From Gemmatimonas sp. (GTDB lineage Bacteria; Gemmatimonadota; Gemmatimonadetes; Gemmatimonadales; Gemmatimonadaceae), in NCBI GenBank assembly GCA_013822425.1, contig PNKL01000005.1:53859-117858 (forward strand): a stretch of 64,000 nt of DNA, written 5' to 3'. The position numbers and the translations under genes are program-made. The notes under the pieces were generated by a model. The model saw nothing but the letters and a program-made list of their open reading frames with translations, was not told where the DNA came from and did no database searches. Shown here piece after piece: positions 1 to 10,043 of this stretch (positions within the stretch are counted from its first letter, which is position 1; each line of letters opens with the position of its first letter).

Positions 1-1
1 C

Positions 2-292
2 CGAGCGTACCGGGTCTTGGCGGACGGTCGCGAGGAGGTCGTGCGCGGTGCGGTGCTGATGGGCCTCGGCGTCGACGCGTTCAAGGGCATCGTGGCCGCG
101 TCGGCATCCGCGACGGTGTGGCACGGATCTGGTGCGACCGGGATCAACGCCATGCTCGCGGCGGGCGGAGGGGGGGCTGCGCCGTCCACGTTCGTCGTTC
201 CCGCGCTCCTGTTCGACGACCTGACCGTCACCAAGCGGAACGACGAACTTCCCAAGCCGCCGTTCAGCGTTCCTCCGGGTGCACCGCAGTAG
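2..292 (+). CDS. TldD/PmbA-family protein, C-terminal fragment
   Basis: The frame is open from the window edge, so only the last 96 residues are present and the start lies upstream. The visible part resembles the C-terminal beta-rich domain of the TldD/PmbA (modulator of DNA gyrase) metallopeptidase family: a stretch reading VRGAVLMGLGVDAF, then an SATVWHGSGAT segment, and a closing part reading VVPALLFDDLTV followed by KPPFSVPP. Related proteins typically end with a VVPSLLFEEVE-like strand and a KPP tail. The metal-binding part is not in the window, so catalytic competence cannot be judged. The family call is moderately sure; the subfamily is not. Confidence 0.6.
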   Translation, partial: RAYRVLADGREEVVRGAVLMGLGVDAFKGIVAASASATVWHGSGATGINAMLAAGGGGAAPSTFVVPALLFDDLTVTKRNDELPKPPFSVPPGAPQ

Positions 293-322
293 GCATCCGC
301 GTCTCGCGAACAACGCGCCGAT

Positions 323-347
323 CTGCTCCGAGCGCCCGCTGGAGCAG
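323..347 (+). terminator. Hairpin downstream of the TldD-like gene
   Basis: Two perfect 7-base arms, CTGCTCC and GGAGCAG, are separated by 11 bases that can add three more pairs around a bulge. It lies 30 bases after the upstream stop codon. No T-run follows, so it may be a Rho-dependent or 3'-protecting hairpin. Nothing else is seen in the 265-base gap before pntAA, and no convincing promoter. Confidence 0.3.
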
Positions 348-557
348 TAGCGCCAGAGCCGCCCCCGACGGAAATTCAAGTCAGGCGTTTTCCGTATGCG
401 ATCTAGCGGATTTGCTGAGCGCGACGCGGCAGGGAAGCCCCTAATCTTCTAAGTCGCGGGATCCTGATCCAGCACGCCGGCTCAGAGCGCCAATTCAGGT
501 CTGTCCTCCCGCGCTGAAACGAGTCCTCCAAGTTCTTACACCCCAATCTGAAAGCTC

Positions 558-1676
558 ATGACCACTCAATACAGCGTGACCGTGGCTGTTCCCCGGGAGA
601 TCAAGCCCGGCGAGCTGCGCGTCGCGCTCGTCCCACACGACGTCAGCCGCCTCGCGAAAGCCGGGTTGGCGGTCAAGGTGCAGGCCGGGGCGGGCATTGC
701 GGCGCACTACACCGACGCCGCGTACGAGAAGGCCGGCGCGACGGTGGTGGCCGATGCGGCGACCTTGTACGGCAGCGCCGACGCGGTGCTGAAGGTCCAG
801 CCGCCGACCGCTGACGAGGCGGGCCAGATCAAGCCAGGCGCGCTCGTGATCAGCTTCCTCCAGCCGGTCGCTGACGCCGCGGTGGTGCAGGCGCTCGTCG
901 CGCGGAACATCACCGTGCTCTCCATGAACCTCGTGCCGCGCACGACGCGCGCGCAGGTGATGGACGCGCTCTCCAGCCAGGCCACGGTGTCGGGCTACCG
1001 CGCCGCGCTGCTCGGCGCGCAGACCCTGCCCAAGTTCCTGCCGATGCTCACCACGGCCGCCGGCACCATTCCGCCGGCCACCGTCTTCGTGATCGGCGCC
1101 GGCGTCGCCGGCCTGCAGGCCATTGCCACCTCGCGCCGCCTTGGCGCCAATGTCCGCGCCTTCGACATCCGCGATGCGGCGCGCGAAGAGGTGCTCAGCC
1201 TCGGCGCGACCTTCGTGGCCGCCGACCTGGTGAGCAGGGACGCGCAGGACGCGGGGGGATATGCCAAGGAACAGTCCGAGGAGGCGAAGAAGGCCACCGC
1301 GGCCGCGCTGGCCAGGCACGTGGCCGAGTCCGATTGCCTCATCCTGTCGGCGTCGGTGCCGGGCAAGAAGGCGCCCACGCTGGTGACGGCCGAGATGGTC
1401 GCCGCCATGAAGCATGGCGCCGTCATCGTGGACCTCGCCGCGGAGCAGGGCGGCAACTGCGCCATCACCAAGCCGGGCGAGACGTTCGTCACGGACAACT
1501 TCGTCACGGTCTGCGGGCCGGTGAACGTGGCCAGCTCCATGCCGACCCACGCCAGCCTGCTCTACAGCAAGAACACCCTGAGCGTGCTGCAGTACGTCGT
1601 CAAGGACGGCGCGCTCGCTCTCAATCCCGAGGATGAGATCGTGAAGGCCATGAGCGTGAAGGGAGGTGCCCAGTGA
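558..1676 (+). CDS. pntAA: NAD(P) transhydrogenase subunit alpha, part 1
   Basis: This 372-residue protein matches the NAD(H)-binding domain I of proton-translocating transhydrogenase, which passes hydride between NADH and NADP+ and couples this to proton movement. It has the alanine dehydrogenase/PNT N-terminal fold (PREIKPGELRVALVPHDV near residue 12) and a Rossmann glycine motif VIGAGVAGLQA near residues 174-184. The conserved RDAQDAGGYAK segment and the VDLAAEQGGNC segment are typical of the alpha subunit. The subunit ends before any membrane segment, so this is the split three-gene form. Its stop overlaps the GTG start of pntAB by four bases. The ribosome site upstream (GAAAG) is weak. 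Confidence 0.97.
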   Translation: MTTQYSVTVAVPREIKPGELRVALVPHDVSRLAKAGLAVKVQAGAGIAAHYTDAAYEKAGATVVADAATLYGSADAVLKVQPPTADEAGQIKPGALVISFLQPVADAAVVQALVARNITVLSMNLVPRTTRAQVMDALSSQATVSGYRAALLGAQTLPKFLPMLTTAAGTIPPATVFVIGAGVAGLQAIATSRRLGANVRAFDIRDAAREEVLSLGATFVAADLVSRDAQDAGGYAKEQSEEAKKATAAALARHVAESDCLILSASVPGKKAPTLVTAEMVAAMKHGAVIVDLAAEQGGNCAITKPGETFVTDNFVTVCGPVNVASSMPTHASLLYSKNTLSVLQYVVKDGALALNPEDEIVKAMSVKGGAQ

Positions 1677-1978
1677 CTGATGCCCTGATCAATGGAATCG
1701 TGGTCTTCGTGCTCGCGATGTTCGTGGGTTTCGAGGTGATCACCAAGGTTCCGTCGTTGCTGCACACTCCGCTGACGTCCGGGGCCAACGCCATCTCGGG
1801 CATCACGATCGTCGGTTCGATGACCGTCGTCGGAATGGTCTCGTCCGAGTTCGCCTCGATTCTCGGATTCGTCGCCGTGGTCTTTGCCATGATCAACGTG
1901 GTCGGCGGCTACCTGGTGACTGACCGCATGCTCGCCATGTTCGGCGGCGCGAAGAAGGAGCCGGGGGCGAAGCCATGA
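1673..1978 (+). CDS. pntAB: NAD(P) transhydrogenase subunit alpha, part 2 (membrane)
   Basis: A 101-residue membrane protein with three to four hydrophobic helices and an FVGFEVITKVPSLLHTPL segment, the hallmark of the PntAB membrane portion of transhydrogenase domain II. It sits between pntAA and pntB with GTGA and ATGA overlaps, so translation of all three is probably coupled. It starts with GTG; the overlap decides this start. With PntB it forms the proton channel. Confidence 0.96.
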   Translation: MTDALINGIVVFVLAMFVGFEVITKVPSLLHTPLTSGANAISGITIVGSMTVVGMVSSEFASILGFVAVVFAMINVVGGYLVTDRMLAMFGGAKKEPGAKP

Positions 1979-3378
1979 TCAAGAACTTCATGGAGCTCTC
2001 GTACCTGCTCGCGGCCGTCATCTTCATCGTCGGTCTCAAGTGGATGGCCTCGCCCAAACGCGCGCGGCGCGGCAACGCGCTCTCGGCGATCGGCATGCTC
2101 ATCGCCATCCTGGTGACGCTGCTCGATCACCAGATACTGTCCTTCCGCATGCTGACCGTGGGCATCGTCGTCGGCTCGCTGCTCGGCCTCTGGATGGCGA
2201 AGGCGGTGAAGATGACCGCGATGCCGCAGATGGTCGGTCTGCTCAACGGCTTCGGTGGCGGGGCTTCGCTGCTGGTGGCCGCGGCCGAGTGGTATCGGCT
2301 TATCCAACCGGGCGCGACGATGACGACCGCTACGGCGATCACGATCTACGCATCGTCGCTTGTCGGCGGCGTGACCATCGCCGGCTCGGTCGTGGCCGCG
2401 CTGAAGCTGCAAGGGTGGGTCGTGCCCGATCGCCCCGTGCTTTTCCCTGGGCGGCACGCGCTCAGCATCGGGCTGATTCTGACCGTCATCGCCATGGGCG
2501 TCTATCTCGGGTACAACCCGGGGACGCTCTGGGCGTTCGTCGTGCTCAACATCGCGTCGCTGATCCTCGGCATCCAGCTCGTGATCGCCATTGGTGGCGC
2601 CGACCAGCCAGTCGTGATCTGCCTGCTGAACAGCTATTCGGGTATTGCCGCGGCGATGACCGGCTTCGTGATCAACAACCACGGCCTCATCATCACCGGC
2701 GCCCTGGTGGGTGCGTCGGGCATCATCCTGACGAACATCATGTGCAAGGCGATGAACCGTTCCATCTGGAACGTGCTCTTCGGCGGTGTGGGCGTGGTGG
2801 TGGCGGGGAGCGGCGGCGAAAAGGGCGCGGCCATGCGGGCGAAGGGCGTGCGTACCATCACCGCGGAAGACACGGCGGCACTCCTCGGCTACGGCAAGCT
2901 CGTCATCGTCGTGCCGGGCTACGGCATGGCCGTGGCGCAGGCGCAGCACCAGGTGCGCGAACTGGCCGACCTGCTGCACAAGCGCGGAGTGGAGGTGCTG
3001 TACGCCATTCACCCGGTGGCCGGCCGCATGCCCGGACACATGAATGTGCTCCTGGCCGAGGCCAACGTGCCGTACGAGGCGCTGCTCGACCTCGATCAGA
3101 TCAACCCCAACTTCGATCGCGCGGACGTGGCGATCGTGATTGGCGCCAACGACGTGGTGAACCCGGCGGCGCGGCATGACACAACCAGCCCGATCTATGG
3201 CATGCCCATCCTCGATGCCGACCTGGCTCAGCACATCATCGTGATGAAGCGGTCCATGAACCCCGGCTTCGCGGGCATCGAGAACGAGCTGTTCTACAAT
3301 TCCAAGACGCAGATGCTCTTTGGCGACGCCAAGAAGTCGCTGTTGACGCTCATCAATGAAGTGCGGGTGCTGGAGTAG
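1975..3378 (+). CDS. pntB: NAD(P) transhydrogenase subunit beta
   Basis: A 467-residue protein with about eight hydrophobic segments in its first 270 residues and a soluble NADP(H)-binding domain III after it. Diagnostic segments are GFGGGASLLVA and LNSYSGIAAAMTGFVI in the membrane part, and VPGYGMAVAQAQHQV, HPVAGRMPGHMNVLLAEANVPY (split by two residues here) and GANDVVNPAA in domain III. These bind NADP(H) and contact domain I. Full length for the family. It ends the pnt operon; a strong hairpin follows. Confidence 0.97.
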   Translation: MIKNFMELSYLLAAVIFIVGLKWMASPKRARRGNALSAIGMLIAILVTLLDHQILSFRMLTVGIVVGSLLGLWMAKAVKMTAMPQMVGLLNGFGGGASLLVAAAEWYRLIQPGATMTTATAITIYASSLVGGVTIAGSVVAALKLQGWVVPDRPVLFPGRHALSIGLILTVIAMGVYLGYNPGTLWAFVVLNIASLILGIQLVIAIGGADQPVVICLLNSYSGIAAAMTGFVINNHGLIITGALVGASGIILTNIMCKAMNRSIWNVLFGGVGVVVAGSGGEKGAAMRAKGVRTITAEDTAALLGYGKLVIVVPGYGMAVAQAQHQVRELADLLHKRGVEVLYAIHPVAGRMPGHMNVLLAEANVPYEALLDLDQINPNFDRADVAIVIGANDVVNPAARHDTTSPIYGMPILDADLAQHIIVMKRSMNPGFAGIENELFYNSKTQMLFGDAKKSLLTLINEVRVLE

Positions 3379-3412
3379 TCCTCCGTGCAGTCGTACCGAT
3401 TGCATGGGTGCA

Positions 3413-3435
3413 GGGTCCGGGAGCTTCCCGGGCCC
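3413..3435 (+). terminator. GC-rich hairpin after pntB
   Basis: GGGTCCGGGA and TCCCGGGCCC can pair over ten positions (one G:U) around a 3-base loop, 34 bases after the pntB stop. Flanking TGC/GCA bases can lengthen the stem. There is no T-tract, so intrinsic termination is uncertain, but its position at the end of the pnt operon suits a transcript end. Confidence 0.4.
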
Positions 3436-3489
3436 CGCAGTGCATCAGTGAGTTGGACGGGCGATACCAGCGGCGAGGTAAATACCGCG

Positions 3490-5331
3490 ATGGCAGGGTG
3501 CTCGATGGCGCAACGGCTCGCGGTCGCGGCGCTCGTGCTGACGCTGGCCACCCCGCCACTGTACGCGCAGGCAGTGGACTCCCTGACCATCGCCATCGGC
3601 CAGGCGCTCGTCGAGGAGCGACTCGTCGGGGCGACGTGGGCGCTCGTTTCGCCCGCCGGCATGGTCGTCGGCGCTGCGGGCCTCAGAGACGCGTCCCGCA
3701 AGACCCCGATGTCATCGGACGACCGGGTGCAGGTCGGCTCGATCGCGAAGACCTTCATTGCCACGGGTGTCCTGCGACTCGTTACCGATGGACGCGTGGC
3801 GCTCGACGCGCCCGTGGCGCAGTACCTCCCTGACACGCCGATCGAGAATCCGTGGGAGGGGACGGCACCGCTGCTCGTGCGTCACTTGCTCGACCACACC
3901 GGCGGACTCGACGACGCGCGGATGTGGCAGGTGTTCAGCCTTCGGGCGAGCGCCGCGGCGCCGCTGCGCGACGGACTCGCGCGCGGCGCTCGCCCGGTCC
4001 GTGTACGGCACCGCCCGGGTGATCGCTTTTCGTACTCGAACACCGGCTTCCTCCTGCTCGGCATGCTCATCGAGGCAGTGACGGGCACGCGCTACGAGCG
4101 CTGGCTCGGGGCCGCACTGCTGGCTCCCCTCGAAATGACGCGCAGCACGTTCGAATTCGTGACGCAGACGGGGCCGCAGCAGGACACGACGCTGGCGATG
4201 GGACACTTCGACCTGCGCACGACCAGTGCGACGGTGCCGGTCCACGTGCGCCCGGCGGCCCAGTTCACGACGACCGCGGCGGATATGGCGCGCTTCGCGC
4301 GCTTCCTGATGAGCGATGGGCGAGTTGCGGGCCGCGTACTCGTGGACAGCCTCCTGCTGCGCGCCATGGCGAGGCCGACGACGACCGAGGCGGCGCGGGC
4401 CGGCCTCGCCGCCGGATACGCGTTCGGCCTCATGCGCCGAGATCGGCATGGCGTGCTGGGGCGCTGCCACCTTGGCAATCAGGGGACATTTCGGGCCTCG
4501 CTCTGTCTCTTTCCGGAGCAACAGCGCGCGTTCTTCATTGCGCACAACGTGGACCCCGAAGAGGCCAACTTCGATCGCATCGACGCACTGCTTGTGCGCG
4601 CGCTTGGCGTGTGGTCGCCACCCGAGCACCAGGCGCGTCCACCCGGTGTGGAACCGGCGCGCTGGGAGGGCCTCTACGTGACGCGACCCAACCGTTTCGC
4701 GCAATTCGCCTACCTCGACGAACTCACGGGTGTCACGCGCGTTCGCTGGAACGGCACGGCGCTGCGGCTGCAGCCTCTTCAGGGCACCGCGCGCACGCTG
4801 ACCCCCGTGGGCGGTGCCTTCTTCCGTGCGGCGGATCGTCGCGAGGCGACCCATGTGCTACTCCGTTCCACTGAGGACCGCCCCATCATTACCGACGGAT
4901 TCCGCACCCTCGAACGCGTGCGACCGCTCACCGTCTACACACGGTGGGCGAGCGCGTTGGGGGGGCTCGCGGCCCTGCTTTACCTGTTGGTCGCGGGTGG
5001 CGTGCGCAGTGTCCAGGCTTTGCGTCGCGGGACCTGGCGTTCCGAGCCGCTGCGATGGCCGGCGGCCTGCCTCGCCTCGATGCTCCTGGCTCCGGCACTC
5101 TACCTGACGCAGTCTTTCCTCGCCATCGGCGACCCGACACCAGCGAATGCGACGATTGCGCTGCTGACGGGCCTGTTTCCGTTCACACTGCTCGTGGCGG
5201 TCGTTCACCGTGTGCGCGCCGGGCTCCCTGGGCACGCCGCGCGCTTGGATCTCCTCGCGCTGGCGGGTGGGCTCCAGTGGTGCGTGGTGCTCGCCGCGTG
5301 GGGTTTGCTCCCGTTCGCGCTCTGGCGCTGA
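3490..5331 (+). CDS. Exported serine beta-lactamase-like hydrolase with C-terminal membrane helices
   Basis: A 613-residue class C beta-lactamase/penicillin-binding-like serine hydrolase. A signal peptide (residues 1-27, LATPPLYAQA) puts it outside the cytoplasm. The active-site triad motifs are visible: SIAK with nucleophile S84, YSN at 182-184, and an HLG late motif in place of KTG. Residues after about 500 hold four hydrophobic helices, so the catalytic domain is membrane tethered; this architecture is common in uncharacterised family members acting as esterases or peptidases. The frame is open upstream to a GTG at 3385, but the ATG at 3490 gives the signal peptide and has GAGG about ten bases before it. 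Substrate is unknown; a true beta-lactamase is unlikely. Confidence 0.85.
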   Translation: MAGCSMAQRLAVAALVLTLATPPLYAQAVDSLTIAIGQALVEERLVGATWALVSPAGMVVGAAGLRDASRKTPMSSDDRVQVGSIAKTFIATGVLRLVTDGRVALDAPVAQYLPDTPIENPWEGTAPLLVRHLLDHTGGLDDARMWQVFSLRASAAAPLRDGLARGARPVRVRHRPGDRFSYSNTGFLLLGMLIEAVTGTRYERWLGAALLAPLEMTRSTFEFVTQTGPQQDTTLAMGHFDLRTTSATVPVHVRPAAQFTTTAADMARFARFLMSDGRVAGRVLVDSLLLRAMARPTTTEAARAGLAAGYAFGLMRRDRHGVLGRCHLGNQGTFRASLCLFPEQQRAFFIAHNVDPEEANFDRIDALLVRALGVWSPPEHQARPPGVEPARWEGLYVTRPNRFAQFAYLDELTGVTRVRWNGTALRLQPLQGTARTLTPVGGAFFRAADRREATHVLLRSTEDRPIITDGFRTLERVRPLTVYTRWASALGGLAALLYLLVAGGVRSVQALRRGTWRSEPLRWPAACLASMLLAPALYLTQSFLAIGDPTPANATIALLTGLFPFTLLVAVVHRVRAGLPGHAARLDLLALAGGLQWCVVLAAWGLLPFALWR

Positions 5332-5554
5332 GGGGCCTCGACGGCTCGGCGTCGCAATCGAATTGCGCCGCTGCCCATCCACCCGTCGCGTCCCGAGGCA
5401 GGGAAGGGTCGACTGGACCGGCACTCCCGGCATCGAGGATGGGCAAACGGCGTTCCGGTCTGGTTGCGTCGACCAAGCAGAGGCAGGCGACCGCCAATCG
5501 GAGCCATCACCTAATATCACAGATTCATAGACGATTGTTAACATAAATAAAAAT

Positions 5555-5578
5555 GCGAACTTACAGATGTAAGCTCGC
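5555..5578 (-). terminator. Strong intrinsic terminator, minus-strand orientation
   Basis: Read on the minus strand, an 11-pair stem (GCGAGCTTACA with TGTAAGTTCGC, one G:U wobble) is followed directly by ATTTTTATTTA. This is the best Rho-independent terminator in the window, yet the nearest minus-strand gene ends 360 bases upstream of it, which suggests an unannotated minus-strand transcript in between. Confidence 0.6.
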
Positions 5579-5893
5579 GTCAGTTCTACATGCATTATGT
5601 GCGGGTTTTTATGCAAAACGCCCATGCAACTGACTGCATATCGTCCCGGCTACCGCGTGAGATCACATTCTTGAACAATCCACGCCGCGCTTGTCACTTT
5701 TAGGCATGGCACGTGCGGGGCCATACGCTTTCCTTTCATCGCACATCCTACGATTCGATACCCAGGATGGTCACGATTTGCCGGGTGGGGACATGGTCAC
5801 AAATCTTCGCAATGCCAGTTGTCCGCATCTGTCATTCGGGCGGCCCGTGCCACTGGCCGTCCTGGCTGCGCCGCTCGCCTCCTCAACCGAACG

Positions 5894-5915
5894 CGGGCCG
5901 GCAATTGCCGGCCCG
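5894..5915 (-). terminator. Perfect palindrome downstream of the small membrane protein gene
   Basis: A 22-base perfect palindrome centred on GGCAATTGCC lies 25 bases beyond the stop codon of the minus-strand gene at 5940-6122. It can fold into a hairpin with a GC-rich stem; only a weak T-rich tail follows. A transcript end or a dyad binding site are both possible. Confidence 0.4.
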
Positions 5916-5939
5916 TCTGGTCCTGCCCATCGAGTTGGC

Positions 5940-6122
5940 TCAAGCCTGCGCGGCCTTCCGCCGGGCGTTCCATGCGTCCTGAATCCAGGTCAACGGGATA
6001 AGGAAGAACGGCGTCAGGAACAGCCCCAGCAACGCGTTGATCCAGATCAGCGCCAAATAGAAGGCGCCCATGCCGACGCCGGCAATCAGGGTACCCAAGG
6101 GTCCGCCGTAGGTCGTTTCCAC
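5940..6122 (-). CDS. Small membrane protein of unknown function
   Basis: About 60 residues starting with GTG, reading VETTYGGPLGTLIAG and then a long hydrophobic stretch (GAFYLALIWINALLGLFLTPFFLIPL) that forms two closely spaced membrane helices, ending in WIQDAWNARRKAAQA with a positive tail. The hydrophobic pattern and the sharp contrast with the meaningless residues upstream in the same frame support a real gene. A second in-frame GTG at 6147-6149 would add nine residues. Neither start has a good ribosome site. It is divergent from tilS, with 67 bases between them. I do not recognise a family; the N-terminal YGGPLG recalls small inner-membrane proteins, but no function follows from that. 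Confidence 0.6.
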   Translation of the reverse strand: METTYGGPLGTLIAGVGMGAFYLALIWINALLGLFLTPFFLIPLTWIQDAWNARRKAAQA

Positions 6123-6189
6123 GGTGTGGTCCGAAGATGAAGGGTTCACGCACGGCTGCGGGCGTTTTCCGCGAGGATATCTTAGCAGG

Positions 6190-7158
6190 GTGAACGCATT
6201 CGCGAAAGCGCTCCAGGCGCTTCCCGTCGGCCGGTACCTGCTCGCCGTGTCCGGCGGACGGGACTCCATGGCCTTGCTCCATGCCTTCTCCGAGGTTCGG
6301 CCCAGCGAGCTTTCGGCCGTGGCCACGTTTGACCATGGCACGGGTGCGGCCGCTACGGAGGCGGTGGATCTCGTCGTGGGCGAGTGCCTGCGGTGCGGCA
6401 TCTCGGTCGTGGCGGGGCGCGCACCCGAGCGGCTGGGTGACGCGCGCCCGTCGGAGGCGGTGCTCCGCACGGCTCGCTGGGTTTTCCTTCGGGCGGTGGC
6501 CGAGGAGCGTCGCGCGGTCGTCGTGACGGCACACACGCGGGACGACCAGGCCGAGACCGTGGCGATGCGCATCCTGCGGGATGCCTCGGCGCGTGGGCTG
6601 GCCGCGATGGCGTGGCCGTCGCCCGGTGTGGTGCGGCCGCTGCTCCACCTCAGCCGGTCCGACGTCGTCCGATACGCGGCCGAAGCGGGAATTCGCCATG
6701 TCGAGGACCCGTCGAACCGCGATCCGGCCTATCTTCGCAACCGCCTGCGGGCCGACTTGCTGGCGGCAGCAGAGGCGGCACGCCCCGGGTTCCGAGAGGA
6801 GCTTCTGGTCATCGGACGTCGGGCGGCGGCTTGGCGCACCGAGATGGCGCGGTTGGTGGACACGCTTGGTGCGCGCCGGGTCGATCGCGCCGTCGTCGTC
6901 GAGGCGGGTGCGCTGGTGTCGCTGTCTCGCGACGGGCTCTCCGCCGTTTGGCCCGAAGTGGCCGGGCGTGCGGGGTTCGTTCTCGATCGCCGCGGGATCG
7001 AGCGGGTGGCCGAGTGGACGCCGCGCGCGCGGCCTGGCCAGCGCATTCCGCTCTCTGGCGGCGTGGTGATTGAACGGACGGCGCGGACATTCGTGGTGCG
7101 AATGGCGGCCGGCGCACCCGGCGAGGGGCCTCCGCAGGACGCTGCGGGGCTTCCGTAA
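6190..7158 (+). CDS. tilS: tRNA(Ile)-lysidine synthase
   Basis: A 322-residue N-type ATP pyrophosphatase that attaches lysine to C34 of the CAU-anticodon tRNA-Ile so that it reads AUA. The P-loop SGGRDS is at residues 21-26, followed by the conserved AHTRDDQAETVAMRILR segment and the GLAAM and VRPLL motifs, then RNRLR. The C-terminal part is short, so it lacks the full second C-terminal domain of longer homologues. The open frame extends upstream to 6124, but those residues are not TilS-like; GTG at 6190 places the P-loop correctly. It precedes hpt and ftsH, an order widespread in bacteria. Confidence 0.93.
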   Translation: MNAFAKALQALPVGRYLLAVSGGRDSMALLHAFSEVRPSELSAVATFDHGTGAAATEAVDLVVGECLRCGISVVAGRAPERLGDARPSEAVLRTARWVFLRAVAEERRAVVVTAHTRDDQAETVAMRILRDASARGLAAMAWPSPGVVRPLLHLSRSDVVRYAAEAGIRHVEDPSNRDPAYLRNRLRADLLAAAEAARPGFREELLVIGRRAAAWRTEMARLVDTLGARRVDRAVVVEAGALVSLSRDGLSAVWPEVAGRAGFVLDRRGIERVAEWTPRARPGQRIPLSGGVVIERTARTFVVRMAAGAPGEGPPQDAAGLP

Positions 7159-7251
7159 GACGCTGACACCCCGGCTTGTGCCTGGTTGGCAGGAGTGGGT
7201 CAAGGGCGTCTGATGGAACGTCGGGTTGTTCGCCCCATTATATTTGATCCC

Positions 7252-7803
7252 ATGACCATCGTTCCAGTCGACCCGCGCCTCATGGGGCGCGAGGTCAAGC
7301 GCATCGTCTTCACCGAACGGCAGATTGCCGACCGCGTCGAGGCGCTCGGCAGCGAGATCGCGGCCGCGTATCCCGACGGCGAGCTGCTCGCGCTCGGGCT
7401 GCTCAAGGGCAGCTTCATGTTCACGGCGGACCTGGTGCGGCACATCCCGCGCCCATTGCAGGTGGATTTCATCGTCGCCGGCTCCTACGGCGCCGACACG
7501 GTCTCCTCCGGCAACGTCCGCCTGCTGTACGATCCGGAAACCAACCTGGAGGGGAAGCACGTTCTTCTCGTAGAGGATATCGTGGATTCGGGGCGCACCA
7601 TGCAGAAGCTGGTGGAGCTCCTCGAGTTGCGCCGTCCGCGGTCGCTGCAGATCTGCGCGCTGCTGCACAAGCATATCGCGGAGCATCTGGAGCATCCCGT
7701 CCGGTTTGTCGGGTTCGACGCGCCGACCGAGTTCCTGGTGGGTTACGGACTCGATCACGCCGAGAACTTCCGTCACGTTCCGTACATCGCCAGTCTCGCC
7801 TGA
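7252..7803 (+). CDS. hpt: Hypoxanthine phosphoribosyltransferase
   Basis: A 183-residue purine salvage enzyme converting hypoxanthine (and often guanine) plus PRPP to the nucleotide. The PRPP-binding loop VLLVEDIVDSGRT is at about residues 103-115, and LLKGSFMF (PPi loop) and the flexible-loop region GSYGADTVSSG are as expected. The frame runs on upstream, but ATG at 7252 gives the normal length. A TATATT sequence at 7239-7244 lies only eight bases before this ATG; if it is a -10 element, transcription would start at or after the codon, so it is doubtful. It lies between tilS and ftsH, as in many bacteria. Confidence 0.96.
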   Translation: MTIVPVDPRLMGREVKRIVFTERQIADRVEALGSEIAAAYPDGELLALGLLKGSFMFTADLVRHIPRPLQVDFIVAGSYGADTVSSGNVRLLYDPETNLEGKHVLLVEDIVDSGRTMQKLVELLELRRPRSLQICALLHKHIAEHLEHPVRFVGFDAPTEFLVGYGLDHAENFRHVPYIASLA

Positions 7804-7861
7804 AGACCGGCCCGGCTGAGCGCGCCGCACGGCGCCTCAACCATCGTCCCTCCATTTCGAC

Positions 7862-9844
<1,983 letters not shown>

Positions 9845-9849
9845 CAACT

Positions 9850-9995
9850 GATTGAGGATTTGGACCGAGGATCGCGATTCAGGATTGCGATACATGATTT
9901 CGATTGGCGATGGCTCCGCTGCCGTGGCGGGCCATCGCCAATCGCTATCCGGAATCGCGGTCCTGAATCGCGGTCCTGAGTCCACATCCTCAATC
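9850..9995 (+). repeat. 146-base near-palindrome between ftsH and the yggS-type gene
   Basis: Two 65-base arms (9850-9914 and 9931-9995) are inverted copies with about 11 mismatches and a 16-base loop. Several mismatches become G:U pairs in RNA, so a single long hairpin can form. Inside the arms, GATTCAGGA/GCGAT words recur, and the right arm has a 13-base unit AATCGCGGTCCTG twice in tandem. It starts six bases after the ftsH stop. It could end or process the ftsH transcript, or be a non-autonomous mobile or REP-like element. Confidence 0.8.
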
Positions 9996-10043
9996 GCACT
10001 GAGACTATCGCTATTCGGACCCATCCATCTATTTTTAAAGGTT

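Larger units (their letters stand above)
5332..5939. other. 608-base gene-free region with a locally AT-rich core
   Basis: No convincing coding frame is seen on either strand. Bases about 5505-5640 are clearly richer in A and T than the rest of the window and hold two hairpins: a strong one at 5555-5578 and an irregular one around 5603-5625 (GGGTTTT against AAAACGCCC). The region could carry a minus-strand small RNA or be a remnant of imported DNA. I see no tRNA fold and no integron attC pattern. Confidence 0.5.

Noticed and set aside
3490..5331. Antibiotic-resistance beta-lactamase
   Set aside because: It has the SxxK and YxN motifs but an HLG late motif and four C-terminal membrane helices; such proteins are usually esterases or peptidases.
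5530..5640. Integron attC-like or tRNA-like structure in the AT-rich patch
   Set aside because: No RYYYAAC/GTTRRRY pair at the right places and no T-arm or anticodon stem could be drawn.
5797..7830. A 677-codon minus-strand frame opposite tilS and hpt
   Set aside because: Antisense to two conserved enzymes; the believable minus-strand peptide in this area is in another frame (5940-6122).
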